Source: Sinorhizobium terangae (GTDB lineage Bacteria > Pseudomonadota > Alphaproteobacteria > Rhizobiales > Rhizobiaceae). From it: DNA of 54,806 nt. This document shows positions 8,197 to 17,533 of the stretch, piece after piece. The translations under genes and the position numbers were made by a program. Within the stretch, counting starts at the first letter, position 1; each line of letters begins with the position of its first letter. The notes under the pieces are model-generated. The model worked only from the letters and a program-made list of their open reading frames with translations, did not search any database and was not told where the DNA came from. The stretch covers positions 1-54,806 of the forward strand of contig NZ_WITC01000116.1 of assembly GCF_009601505.1 (NCBI RefSeq), read 5' to 3'.

Positions 8197-9201
8197 CTAG
8201 ATGGACGATCGCTCCACCAATTGGAACGGTAGCTTTCGCACCTCGCCGGGCGTCACATCGCCGGTAAGCAGGATGTCGGCGGCCATGCGCCCCATTGCGC
8301 GATGTGGTAGCGCCATGGTGGTTAGTGGCGGATCAAGGCGCGAAGCGATTTCGACCTGGTTGTCGAAGCTCGCGACGGCGACATCGTCTGGGATGTGCGC
8401 ACCAGCCCGGCGCAGTGCCGCATATACTTCCATGGCCACCCGGTCGTTTCCGCACAAGATGGCGTCGGGACGATCAGGGCGGCCCATCAGTTCGGCAACG
8501 TGCGAAAGAACCAGGCTCGGCGCTCTGTCGCTGTAGATCCCGCGGCGGACGGCTGGCAAGACCCTTGCACTGGCACTGTCGAGTCCAGCTTCGGTCAGCG
8601 CCTGGCGAAAGCCCGCTTCACGCAGATCGCCGGCAAGCAGGCCGGGCAGATTGATGAAGGCGATATTGCGCCGGCCAGCATCGACCAGATAGCTGGTGAT
8701 CTCGTGCGCGGCGCCTGTCTCGTCCGGCACGAGCGACGTCACCCGGTCGTTTGCCTCGCGGCAATTGATCATCACGCCAACGGTATCGGCAAACTCCTCC
8801 GGCAAGGCGACGAACTTGTGGTACATGGCAGCATAGGCAATCGCCCGCGGACGGAACCGCCGCACTTCCTCGATGACGGAGGCCACGTCGCGATGCCCGC
8901 TCAGAGCCATCGCGAACACGGCCATCTCCGAGGCACGCGCAGCGCCATCGAGGCCGCGGATAATCTCGGTCGCAAATGGCGAGGTGATCAATTCATCCGC
9001 GACGACGCCGATCAGCGGCATCCAGCCTTGACGCATGCTACGAGCGGCGAGATTGGTGACATAGCCGAGCTCTTCGGCAATCTCCTTGATGCGCTGCCGG
9101 GTCTGCTCCGACATACGCGCCGAGCCGCCATGCAGTGCTCCTGACACTGTCTTTACCGAAACGCCGGCACGTTCGGCAATGTCGTTGAGGGAAGCAGTCA
9201 C
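8197..9201 (-). CDS. LacI-family sugar operon repressor
   Basis: A 334-residue regulator. The N-terminal LacI helix-turn-helix is clear (TASLNDIAERAGVSVKTVSG), with the hinge region ending near AARSMRQG, then a periplasmic-binding-protein-like effector domain (for example PDAILCGNDRVAMEVYAAL and DVAVASFDN). A GTG at 9201 was chosen so that the protein begins directly before the HTH; an ATG at 9255 would add 18 residues. The gene is first in the sugar operon, 44 bases before the binding-protein gene. It probably represses the operon until the imported sugar binds. An 8-bp palindrome cgttaacg at 9259-9266 upstream could be an autoregulatory site. Confidence 0.85.
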   Translation of the reverse strand: MTASLNDIAERAGVSVKTVSGALHGGSARMSEQTRQRIKEIAEELGYVTNLAARSMRQGWMPLIGVVADELITSPFATEIIRGLDGAARASEMAVFAMALSGHRDVASVIEEVRRFRPRAIAYAAMYHKFVALPEEFADTVGVMINCREANDRVTSLVPDETGAAHEITSYLVDAGRRNIAFINLPGLLAGDLREAGFRQALTEAGLDSASARVLPAVRRGIYSDRAPSLVLSHVAELMGRPDRPDAILCGNDRVAMEVYAALRRAGAHIPDDVAVASFDNQVEIASRLDPPLTTMALPHRAMGRMAADILLTGDVTPGEVRKLPFQLVERSSI

Positions 9202-9255
9202 GGCCCAATAATCATCCCGCTGACGGGAGTCAAGTGTCGGCTTTCGCAACCGCAT

Positions 9256-9780
9256 AACCGTTAACGTGGGTTGTCGGGTGCGCTGGCCGAAAACGCACTG
9301 TGAGCATCAATATTTGCCTAGGCAATCGGAACGCCTGCGTTTCTAAGCCTCCCAAACGCTCAATATGCCTGTCTTCAGCAACACGTCTTCCGCAGTTCGA
9401 TCCTTAAAGGTTGCACTTCTGCAATGGCTTGTAGCAGTTAGAGCCAGCATTTGGACGGCAAGCGCTACAATTATTCATATTCGGTATTCGCCCGCCGCTT
9501 CGCCATAACCACTCCCTTGTACACATCGGTCAGGGCGGGCTTGAGGGTGGGCTCCTATGTAAATCCTATTTGGTAAGTTTCATGTCGAAGCGGCTGGCGC
9601 GATACAGGCCGACCCATGCCAATCTGCAAGGTGCTTTCATGAATATAGAGAGCCGCGGCGTTATCCGGCGCTAAAAATTCCCTGACGTGCCTGCCGCCGA
9701 TGCGCGGTTCCTGCTAATCCACTCGTTGAAGGGACGAATATTACGATCGGCGTTCGCCACAGCTGGTGCCACGAAAAGCA
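9256..9780. other. Intergenic region upstream of the LacI gene, no gene seen
   Basis: About 525 bases between the LacI-family gene and the end of jetD, both on the minus strand. Composition is more AT-rich than the flanking genes. No open frame with family resemblance is visible. It should contain the promoter of the sugar operon near 9256-9350 and the transcript end of the jet operon near 9700-9780. No terminator hairpin is obvious. Confidence 0.5.
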
Positions 9781-10989
9781 TCACAAACGAACTGGCGCCG
9801 AAGCTGCAAGCGGACTTTGGGGATCGAACTCCTCCTGCTCGTGCACGAGGCCCGTCTGCTCAATAATCGAGGCAAGCTCTGCGATTGCGCTCTCCGTCAC
9901 ATCGCCGCCGATGCGATTTGCGCCTTGCGCTCTCGAACCGGCCTGCCGAAGAAGATCCGCATTCATCATGTGTGGGTGCAAGCTTACTCCGACAGATGCA
10001 AGATGTTGCTCGATATAGCGGAAGATGCGGACACCGCCCGCGTCCATATCTCCCCAATGGTAGGTCGGTGCGTCAGCCTGTCTGGCCAGCCTCGCAATTG
10101 TCTCCAACACGGGCCGCGACGGGAAGCCGCCCGAGTAGATTACCAGTCCGCCGTCGCCCTGCCCAATCTCGCGGACATAGCGCACAAAGGAGGCGAAATT
10201 CTCAATTGTTAGAAGGTAAGCCGGCCTTTCATGCAAGTTGACGCGTCCCGCGCATTCGGCGGGCACCCCGACAAAAGGCATTTCCGGGAAAGGCCGGTCG
10301 TCCAGCGCGATGGAGCCATAGATGAGTACGGGCTGAGGAAGGCGGTTAACACCGGCGCTGGCGAGAAATTCTTCAGCATCCAGCGCTGCTTGTGCCTCCC
10401 CCACCAAGTAGAGGCGCGAGATCGCCGACGCCACCGAGCTAAGGTTACGTTCAAGCGCCTTGCTATCGCCTGACACCAGCCTTGAGAAAGTGCGAAAATC
10501 CACTTCGTTTCCTGGTGGTTCGGCAAGGCGCTCGCATATCGCCCCGGCCAGCCGAAGTACTTGACCGAACGTTCTGCCCTCCCCCGGCGCGATGCCTATA
10601 TACGAGGACTTACGGCTCCAGGCAGAAGCGGCTTCATCGATCAGCCGCGCCGCGCCTTTTGGCAAGTCGTCCCGCTCGCGAAGCGTTGCGAGGGATTCCG
10701 CCGCCAATTCGGGTGCCGGTCGCCGTGCGGTACGCCGATAAAGCACCTCGGGATTCCGCAGCTTCACGCTCTTTATCACGCGTTCCCACTTCGGACCGGT
10801 CCAGAGGACGTCGATTCCGCCCTCCTGCTCGAGGCAGGCAAGCTCTTCTTCGAATGCATCGCTCGCATTGACGGTCAACCCCTCCTGGTCGACCGCCGCT
10901 GTCCAACGGCTTGCATCCGGATTCTTCTCGTATCGGTCGAGCAGGTAGTCGATCAGGGATGAAATATCCGAAAAGCTACGACGACTCAT
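9781..10989 (-). CDS. jetD: Wadjet nuclease subunit JetD
   Basis: A 402-residue protein of the JetD type. The C-terminal half has a Toprim-like signature, YHWGDMDAGGVRIFRYIEQH, whose acidic residues bind the metal used in DNA cleavage; this resembles the topoisomerase VI A subunit. The N-terminal half matches the DUF3322-like arm region. JetD is the nuclease that cuts small circular DNA after the SMC motor has extruded it. Its ATG overlaps the jetC stop by 4 bases, placing it last in the jetABCD operon. A tail of about 50 residues follows the Toprim core. Confidence 0.82.
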   Translation of the reverse strand: MSRRSFSDISSLIDYLLDRYEKNPDASRWTAAVDQEGLTVNASDAFEEELACLEQEGGIDVLWTGPKWERVIKSVKLRNPEVLYRRTARRPAPELAAESLATLRERDDLPKGAARLIDEAASAWSRKSSYIGIAPGEGRTFGQVLRLAGAICERLAEPPGNEVDFRTFSRLVSGDSKALERNLSSVASAISRLYLVGEAQAALDAEEFLASAGVNRLPQPVLIYGSIALDDRPFPEMPFVGVPAECAGRVNLHERPAYLLTIENFASFVRYVREIGQGDGGLVIYSGGFPSRPVLETIARLARQADAPTYHWGDMDAGGVRIFRYIEQHLASVGVSLHPHMMNADLLRQAGSRAQGANRIGGDVTESAIAELASIIEQTGLVHEQEEFDPQSPLAASAPVRL

Positions 10990-13900
10990 TCTGCGGCTTG
11001 AGACTCCATGCTTAGGCGCGCCGCCAATTCCTCATCAGTCGCATGTTGCGGATTAGCTGCGCGCATCTCCCGACGAACCCGGTCTTTTATCCTGATGGAT
11101 TCCGCCGCCGAGACGTCACCGCTACGGAAGACATCGATGATGTAATTCAGATTTTCATATACGACGGCACGTTTCTCGGTCGGCGCGGCAATCACCACCT
11201 GAAGCCCGATTTCGCGGTAGAAATCCAGCAACGTTCGCTGGTTCGGGCCATCCATCTTGCTGAACGCCTCGTCAAAGACGGCAAGTCCCATGCCGATACC
11301 GGCGTGATCTTCCGAATGGCGCGTGCCATGATAAGCGCCGGCAAGCGCCGCGCCTATCACCACATAGAATGGCACCTGCCGTTCGGCCCCGCTTGCCACG
11401 CCGCGACGCCGGTCAAAGCTCGTGGTGCGATTGGCGGCCGCATTGTGGATTTTCAGATCGTAGGTGAAATAATTCTGGTACTCTTGGAAGATTGTGAAGT
11501 CGAAGGTGTCATCCGCAAGCAATTGCTCCACCTGCCGGATGGCTCTGGCATGCCGCTCATCCCGAGGCTGGGCTCGCCCGAACAGAGCGTCGAGTACGCT
11601 ATCGTCGGTTTCGCTATCGCGCACGAGACGATGAAGATCCTCGAATTCCTGCTTGATCGAGGTTTTGAGACTGTAGGTTTCTCCATGAAGCGGGCGGGAC
11701 CGGAGCGCTTTTGCGAGCCTGTCCATCTCCGCTTCCATTTGCCCGAACCGGCTGTTCAACTCATGAATGAACGTGGTCTTGAATAGCAGCGTGACGCGGC
11801 CCGCTGCTTCCTCGGCTTGCTCCCGGTAACGGATGAGTTCGTTGCCTTCGAGCGTGGCAATGCCTTCCATGACCCAGGACTTAACGGTGCCGGTGATCGA
11901 GGCTTGAGCATAGCCTTCCAACGGATCCGGAAAATCTATCGCATAGCGGCCCAGCGCGGCCCTGATATCGTGCTCCAGTTCTCGATGTTCCTCCCGCGCA
12001 TCGCTGGCGCGCTTGTCCATATCGGTTGCAATTTTAGCAGGCGAGCGCGGCTTGAGCGCGGAATAACGCTTTCGTATCGATTGGAAGTGCGATACCGAAT
12101 ACACCTCCGTCTTGAACTGGCGGCGGCGGTTCGCCAAGGCGCGCCAAGCGCCGGGCAGCGTCTCACCTGCCCCCAGCTTTTGCTTGATGTGTTCGATCTC
12201 TGTCTTCAGCGACGCACATTCGGTGAGAAGGCCATCCCGGTCTTCATTGAGACTCTTGATCACTCGCGTCGCGCGCTGTTCCGCTTCCATAAGTTGCGGA
12301 TCGATCTGCGCGGCGATCCTTTCGAGACGCTGGCGGGCTTCGGCGCGTCGCTCGGCAAGGTCACTGTAAGTGGATGTGATGGTTTCCAGCCTGTCCTTAT
12401 CCTCGACCGGCTCAGCGCACTGTTCAAGCCGGCGCAAGACGTCTTCAAAAAAGCGTTCCTTCTCACGATGGACTTGCAATAGGCTGGTGCGCTCGTTGAT
12501 CTGCTTTTGCAGCGTCTCGATCATGAGTGGCGCGGCGGCACGGCCGATCTTCAGCCCCTGGACGCGGCGCATCTCCGTGACGAGTCCGTCATGATAGGCC
12601 CCATCAGCCATGACAGCCCGGCCTCCGGAAAGAAGCTCGTCCTGGCTCTTAGCGAGATGAACGTTTCCAATCCTGAAGACCACGAACGCCATCGCCAGCG
12701 GATCGTCGCTGCGGATCACCGAAGCCAGTGTTCCGGGTTCGGACGTGGTCGAGCGAGATTGTAGTTTACGGGTATTGGCGACCCGGCAGCCAGGATAGTC
12801 ACCCCTGCCGCGCCTTAGAATCTCGGTCGCGCGATAAGCATGGTCGGGATCGACGATCACCGTCTCCCGGTCGCGACCAAGCAGCGCCTCGACCGCATCG
12901 CGCCAATGTTCATCGACCACTTCGGCAACCTCGCAGAGCGTTCGTGGCCGCATTCCCTCGCGACGAAGAGCCTCCATGAACCTCACGGTCGCAGAATCAA
13001 GAAGAACCTTCCCTCGCCGCGCGGCTTCGAGCTGCTCGCTGTCTCGTTTTATTTCGCTGTCGATTACCCTTTTTTGGTAGATCGCATCATCGCGCTGGTG
13101 CGTGACTTTTTCCATGCGCGAGCGGGCTGCTTCCGCCACAGCAGCAAGCATTGCTTCCATACCAGCGGGATCGCGGGGCCATTGGGGCGGCGTCACGCCC
13201 CGGCTGGCTTCCTCGACCCGTTCCAGCGCGCGGATCAGCTCGCCAGGATTGATGATCGCGAGCCGGTCACGCAACGTGAGCAGTTGCACGGCTCTGGCGG
13301 CGGAAAGATGCCTTTGGCTAAGCCTCTCTATGACAGCCGCACTCTCGCGTTCCAGGTCCTTGATCTGCCTCTCGACCTCGTTTCTCCGGGCCTGCGCCCC
13401 GCTCGCCGCCAGTTGCCGTCGTATCGCTTCCTGCGTCTGTTCTTCGCGTTCTATTTCTTCCTTGACGCGGTCGAGTTCGGCTTCTGCCATGCGCAACTCG
13501 TCCAGCTTCAGCCGCTTATCCCGGATGTTCCCGAGAAGAGTGCCCAGCGCTTCCACAAGCAATGCAGTCTTCTCAACGGCGCGGCAGTCCGCTTCCTCGT
13601 TCACAAGCTTTATGAATTCCTCGATCTGAAGACTGATCGCCCGCAGCGCCTCCAGGCGTTCCTCAAGATTGCCGATCGTCTTTTTGATTTCCTGATAGCG
13701 CTGGATCGAGTCCCGCAGTTCCGCTATGTCGATCGGGCTTGGTTCCAGAAGATGTTTCTTGACGAACTGCTCGACCGACGACATGTCCGTAAAGGAAAGC
13801 GCTGCAACGAAAGTGCGGATGAACCGTTCGGGATCACCGCGCAATTTATTCGTAAAGAGCACTCGCATATATTCGCGGATAAACGTCCTCACGTCGTCCG

Positions 13901-14420
13901 GCGCGTGAAGGCGGCCATCGCACGAATTGCACGCCTGCTCCAGCCGCCGCTTCACCGCACGCCACTCCGCCGGTCGCGATGCCCCATCCTTCTCGTCGAT
14001 CAGCATTCCGGTGTCGAGCCGGACGCCATCGGCGACAAAACGCCCCACCACTTCCGCCGACTGCCCACGCAACGCCTCGATCGCGAGCCCCAGCGTGACT
14101 GGCCGACGTTTGCCATCGGTGTCCTCGAAGACCAGCGCGATGTAGCTCAGCGCATCGGGCCGAAGGAACGTATCGTCGTTGAGCTGCCCAAGGCAGTATC
14201 CGGCAAGGGTACGCTCCGACCGCTGACCGCTCTCGCCCGCCGACCGGTTAAACCGATAGAACTTTGACGAACCGCCAGCCATGACCGCCTGGATCAGGTC
14301 GATGATCGTCGACTTTCCCGCCGCGTTCTTCCCGAGAATCGCCGCATCGCCGGCCAGATCGAGATCGGCGCGCGCCATAAGATGCCAGTTGACGAGGACA
14401 ATTCGTCTGAGCTCGATCAT
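10986..14420 (-). CDS. jetC: Wadjet SMC-like ATPase JetC
   Basis: A 1144-residue MukB-like SMC protein. Walker A is at about residue 31 (GKNAAGKSTIIDLIQ). Long charged helical stretches predicting coiled coils span roughly residues 240-470 and 640-900, separated by a hinge-like segment. The C-terminal ATPase half has the signature SGAERQVPFYVVIG and Walker B GLAVFDEAFSKMDG. JetC is the loop-extruding motor that measures circular plasmid DNA. The first codons overlap the jetB stop (ATGA). The N-terminus MIELRRIVLVNWHLM is typical of Wadjet JetC. A long open frame lies antisense to it but has no family resemblance. Confidence 0.88.
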   Translation of the reverse strand: MIELRRIVLVNWHLMARADLDLAGDAAILGKNAAGKSTIIDLIQAVMAGGSSKFYRFNRSAGESGQRSERTLAGYCLGQLNDDTFLRPDALSYIALVFEDTDGKRRPVTLGLAIEALRGQSAEVVGRFVADGVRLDTGMLIDEKDGASRPAEWRAVKRRLEQACNSCDGRLHAPDDVRTFIREYMRVLFTNKLRGDPERFIRTFVAALSFTDMSSVEQFVKKHLLEPSPIDIAELRDSIQRYQEIKKTIGNLEERLEALRAISLQIEEFIKLVNEEADCRAVEKTALLVEALGTLLGNIRDKRLKLDELRMAEAELDRVKEEIEREEQTQEAIRRQLAASGAQARRNEVERQIKDLERESAAVIERLSQRHLSAARAVQLLTLRDRLAIINPGELIRALERVEEASRGVTPPQWPRDPAGMEAMLAAVAEAARSRMEKVTHQRDDAIYQKRVIDSEIKRDSEQLEAARRGKVLLDSATVRFMEALRREGMRPRTLCEVAEVVDEHWRDAVEALLGRDRETVIVDPDHAYRATEILRRGRGDYPGCRVANTRKLQSRSTTSEPGTLASVIRSDDPLAMAFVVFRIGNVHLAKSQDELLSGGRAVMADGAYHDGLVTEMRRVQGLKIGRAAAPLMIETLQKQINERTSLLQVHREKERFFEDVLRRLEQCAEPVEDKDRLETITSTYSDLAERRAEARQRLERIAAQIDPQLMEAEQRATRVIKSLNEDRDGLLTECASLKTEIEHIKQKLGAGETLPGAWRALANRRRQFKTEVYSVSHFQSIRKRYSALKPRSPAKIATDMDKRASDAREEHRELEHDIRAALGRYAIDFPDPLEGYAQASITGTVKSWVMEGIATLEGNELIRYREQAEEAAGRVTLLFKTTFIHELNSRFGQMEAEMDRLAKALRSRPLHGETYSLKTSIKQEFEDLHRLVRDSETDDSVLDALFGRAQPRDERHARAIRQVEQLLADDTFDFTIFQEYQNYFTYDLKIHNAAANRTTSFDRRRGVASGAERQVPFYVVIGAALAGAYHGTRHSEDHAGIGMGLAVFDEAFSKMDGPNQRTLLDFYREIGLQVVIAAPTEKRAVVYENLNYIIDVFRSGDVSAAESIRIKDRVRREMRAANPQHATDEELAARLSMESQAAE

Positions 14421-15067
14421 GATGCGGCCTCCACGGTCGCCTGCTCCTTCTCCTCCTGATCAATCACGGCGGCGCTTGAAAGAAGCGCTTCAAGCGATGC
14501 GACGAAATCATCTCCCGCGACTGTGGCGACAAGCGCGCGGATATCGAGATCCATGTCCTGTACTTCCGCGTCGAGTGTACCCAACCGCACCAGCGCGCGC
14601 TTTTCCAGCATTTCGAGCACCTCACGGAAGGCTCCCGGGGTCAGACTTGCGCGGCGGGTGCCGGCGACGATTTCCTGATAGGCCGCATAAGCCTCGTTCA
14701 GGGTCGTCCGCACTGTGCCTTTGTCCTCAATATCCCCCAGTTGTAGCGCTTCCTCCCAAAGGCGGCGCATGACGAGCAGCACCACCGTTTCGTCGGTGCG
14801 CATCCGTGGCAGCGATATCCGCTCCGGATCCGGCAATATCCCTGCCCATCCTTCGGTTTCGCGGTGGACCAGGTGATATCCCGCCACCTCGAAATACGCT
14901 TCGACCAGCGCCTTCAGTTTCGGACGATGCAGCGTCTCGAGAAGCGTGGCGGACCCGCGGTCTTCGGCATGAATGAACTGACCGCGCATCAGATGTGCAA
15001 TGAGTTGCGTGACCCGCTGGAGGTCGCGAGAATTGGTCTCTTCCAGCGTGGCGAACTCAAGAAGCAT
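14417..15067 (-). CDS. jetB: Wadjet MukE-like subunit JetB
   Basis: A 216-residue, mostly helical protein in the position and size of JetB, the MukE-like kite subunit that bridges the kleisin and the SMC heads. The start at 15067 (MLLEFATLEE) was preferred; an ATG at 15085 would extend it six residues into jetA. It overlaps the jetA end and the jetC start, showing a tightly coupled operon. The region LPRMRTDETVVLLVMRRLWE, with its conserved winged-helix-like pattern, is typical of such subunits. The name rests mainly on the operon order and length. Confidence 0.75.
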   Translation of the reverse strand: MLLEFATLEETNSRDLQRVTQLIAHLMRGQFIHAEDRGSATLLETLHRPKLKALVEAYFEVAGYHLVHRETEGWAGILPDPERISLPRMRTDETVVLLVMRRLWEEALQLGDIEDKGTVRTTLNEAYAAYQEIVAGTRRASLTPGAFREVLEMLEKRALVRLGTLDAEVQDMDLDIRALVATVAGDDFVASLEALLSSAAVIDQEEKEQATVEAAS

Positions 15068-16619
15068 GGCCCATCTCCGATGCAATGCTGCCGTCGAGGC
15101 GTTTCACGATAAATCCGGGACAGTCCACCCAATCATTGGAGACGTCTTGCGCGTCATCCCGAACGAACTCGAAGCGGCCCCGCAACTCCATCGCTAGCGT
15201 GGAGTTGTCATCCATGCCGAGGCCGCCGGCCACCAACAGCCGCAACGCTTCGAATGCGAGGAAATCGTCCACAGTCTCGATAGTCAGGGATGCTCCGGAG
15301 GCCTCACCATACGGCGGCACGCGCCGTTCCAGAAACTGGCTCACCTTGGCGGGTGAGGTGATAAGGCGGTCAAGGTATGCCCTTTCCAGCAGGCGGCGTA
15401 GCTCCATGATCGGATCGGGGGGCGGTATCGAAAGATCGGCTCCCGACACGACAGAGCGCGCCCCGCGTGGCTTCGCCAGCAGATCAGACGCGAGAACAGG
15501 AATGCGAGGCTCGACTGCCCCGCGGATCGTCACTTCCGTGATACGGCTCGCCATCACGTCGTCCAGGCCCCGGATGAGATGCTCGCTGCGCTGAAGAAAA
15601 CTCGTACGCCGCCCGGCATACCGGACCACATTACGCAGCCTTGTCTCAAGCCTCGAGCGGTGCCGCTGAATAGCCTCGAAAGCTTCCTCGATGCGCTCGA
15701 AGACGCGACGGATGCTTGAGATGTCCTCGTAGACGAGATCACGCGCCGCCGCGGCGGTCGGCGCCAGTTTTGCTTCAAGATAGGCGTGCGCAATGGCCAC
15801 CGTATCGATGCTGGAGTCCTCAAGTCTGTCCAGAGCGGTGAGGATCAAACGGCGATGGCGATAAGGGTGAGCGGTGGTCGTAATTGCGGTGTAGTCGCGT
15901 AGAAGCATCTGCTCTACGAAATCTTCGAAATAGTGCCGTAGGCGGTCGGCGAGCGTTTCGGAGGAAAGAACCTGACGGTCTATGTCCCTTAGCGCCGAAA
16001 GCACACTGCGAAGATACCGCCCGAAGGCTGCGGCGTCACGCGCCGCCTTGTTTAAGCCCAGCGCGTTCTCCGCCGGCTTTTCCTCGACGGCGCGTATGGC
16101 GTTACGAACCTCGATCACGAGTCCGCCCAGTTGCTCTGCCACGCCTTCCTTGAGCGAGCACAGGAACTCGGCCAGCCGCATCGCGCCTGATGGCATCTCC
16201 ACGGTCGTCTTCAGCCCGTAATTGGCCTCATCCAGCCATCCGGTCTGAAGCATCCTGTTGTAGATGTGCCGGCTGCGGCTGATGGCAATCCCGGTCGCCT
16301 CTTCGTTCACACCCTCGACCCTGCGCCGCCGCACTCGTCTACCCGTTCGCACGACGAGACGATCCAGATCGACCGCGACCTCCTCCTCGGTCCACAGACC
16401 AGGCTCGCGGCTAAGGCAATCGTAGATTACACTCACGACCTCCGCCTGGGTGGGAAAAAGCAGATCGGACCGGTAAAGACCATTATAGACCGCGAGGATC
16501 GCCCGTTCGTAGAGCACACGATTACCACCGGAGAATAATGTGAAGATCTCCGGTTCAAGCTGGCCGAATAGCCGTGAGGACGGCATATCCGCCGACAATG
16601 TGAAAACGGTCCCCGTCAA
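15057..16619 (-). CDS. jetA: Wadjet kleisin-like subunit JetA
   Basis: A 520-residue protein, first in the jet operon. The N-terminus (RLFGQLEPEIFTLFSGGNRV followed by a YERAILAVYNGLY helix) resembles the type II JetA family rather than the DUF3375 type I family. JetA is the MukF-like kleisin that joins the two JetC heads. The middle is helix-rich with a long charged segment around residues 300-345 that could form the coiled coil. The arrangement jetA-jetB-jetC-jetD and the overlaps define a complete system. The type II assignment is moderate and needs profile comparison. Confidence 0.75.
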   Translation of the reverse strand: MTGTVFTLSADMPSSRLFGQLEPEIFTLFSGGNRVLYERAILAVYNGLYRSDLLFPTQAEVVSVIYDCLSREPGLWTEEEVAVDLDRLVVRTGRRVRRRRVEGVNEEATGIAISRSRHIYNRMLQTGWLDEANYGLKTTVEMPSGAMRLAEFLCSLKEGVAEQLGGLVIEVRNAIRAVEEKPAENALGLNKAARDAAAFGRYLRSVLSALRDIDRQVLSSETLADRLRHYFEDFVEQMLLRDYTAITTTAHPYRHRRLILTALDRLEDSSIDTVAIAHAYLEAKLAPTAAAARDLVYEDISSIRRVFERIEEAFEAIQRHRSRLETRLRNVVRYAGRRTSFLQRSEHLIRGLDDVMASRITEVTIRGAVEPRIPVLASDLLAKPRGARSVVSGADLSIPPPDPIMELRRLLERAYLDRLITSPAKVSQFLERRVPPYGEASGASLTIETVDDFLAFEALRLLVAGGLGMDDNSTLAMELRGRFEFVRDDAQDVSNDWVDCPGFIVKRLDGSIASEMGHAS

Positions 16620-16725
16620 GAATCACCCCTTCCCCAGGGGAGCTTGACCAAAAAATCGGAGGCGTCAAGGACGCCTTTCCACAGGGCAATAGTCTCTGGA
16701 AAATCACGCCTTAGCCGCCGGGCAT

Positions 16726-16738
16726 GTGTACTATACAC
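16726..16738 (-). promoter_or_regulatory. Possible jet promoter/operator palindrome
   Basis: gtgtactatacac is a 5-bp inverted repeat around cta, about 110 bases upstream of jetA. Read on the minus strand it contains TATAGT, a -10-like hexamer; a matching -35 is not clear. It may be the start or control site of the jet operon. Confidence 0.25.
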
Positions 16739-16834
16739 TCCCATACGTCCTCCTCGGCATGATCCGGCCGGGTGACCATGCTGGCCGAGACAAGCGGCCG
16801 GGCCATGACGAGGTCGATCAGTCTCCGGCAGTCT

Positions 16835-17005
16835 GCTTCCGCGCGTCGACGCCCGATCACGGAGCACTCGGAAGCTGCGACCGTGGCCTACGCGGTCGGC
16901 TACGAGAGCGTTTCGCAGTTCAGCCGCGAGTACAAACGGCTCTTTGGCGCACCGCCCCGACAGAACGCCGGAAAACTGCAGAACATCATTGATCCAGGGC
17001 CATAG
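16835..17005 (+). pseudogene. AraC-family regulator 3' fragment, copy A
   Basis: The frame encodes the second helix-turn-helix of an AraC-type regulator (AATVAYAVGYESVSQFSREY, then KRLFGAPPRQ) and stops at 17005. The ligand domain and first HTH are missing; only a worn trace of the preceding helix (SLRQSASARR) is seen upstream. Almost the same fragment is at 25767-25937. It is a dead remnant used here as one end of a duplicated cassette. Confidence 0.75.
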
Positions 17006-17066
17006 GTCCGCCTACAGCACATGCACGAACCCGCTCGCACTGGAGGGTAGGTGAAAAGCTGCCGAA

Positions 17067-17495
17067 CTACCTCCGCACGTGCTTTGCCGCTTCGTCATGC
17101 AACGCGCGTTGGGCTTCAATTTCGCCCAGATGTTCCAGCACCCACGTCGCGAGTTGCATGACCGGTGCGGCAAGAGAACTGCCCAGATCGATCAGGCCAT
17201 ACTCGACCTGAGGCGGTACGGTCGGATGGACCTTGCGCGCTACCATCCCGTCCGCTTCCAGAGCCTTCAGCGTGCGGGTGACCATTTGCTGGGAAATTCC
17301 GCCTATCAGCCGCTTCAACTCGTTGAAGCGCCGCGGCTGGTCGGCGAGCATCGTGATCGTGAGGATCGTCCATTCGTCGCCGATGTGACCTAGGATCGCG
17401 TCGACCTTCCGACAATCGGGGTTGGTGCCAGGGTTATTTGGAGGAGCAGGCATAGGCATGTGACTAGGCCTCGAAAATATGCGTTCTTGCGGCAT
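17067..17495 (-). CDS. HxlR-family transcriptional regulator, copy A
   Basis: A 142-residue winged-helix regulator of the HxlR/MarR-like group. The family motif begins with a cysteine (CRKVDAILGHIGDEWTILTI), followed by RRFNELKRLIGGISQQMVTR (recognition helix) and the wing (RKVHPTVPPQVEYGLIDLG). Such proteins often sense electrophiles or redox state and control a divergent oxidoreductase. It is divergent from the SDR gene, with only 38 bases between start codons. Compared with copy B the spacer has lost about 19 bases between two GGTCAG elements, which may remove an operator. A later start at 17459 is possible. Confidence 0.82.
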   Translation of the reverse strand: MPQERIFSRPSHMPMPAPPNNPGTNPDCRKVDAILGHIGDEWTILTITMLADQPRRFNELKRLIGGISQQMVTRTLKALEADGMVARKVHPTVPPQVEYGLIDLGSSLAAPVMQLATWVLEHLGEIEAQRALHDEAAKHVRR

Positions 17496-17533
17496 ATCTG
17501 GTCAGCAAAACATACCACCTTCAGGAGTACGTT

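Noticed and set aside
12840..14267. A 475-codon open frame on the plus strand
   Set aside because: It lies wholly antisense to jetC, has no family motifs, and its length follows from the high GC of jetC.
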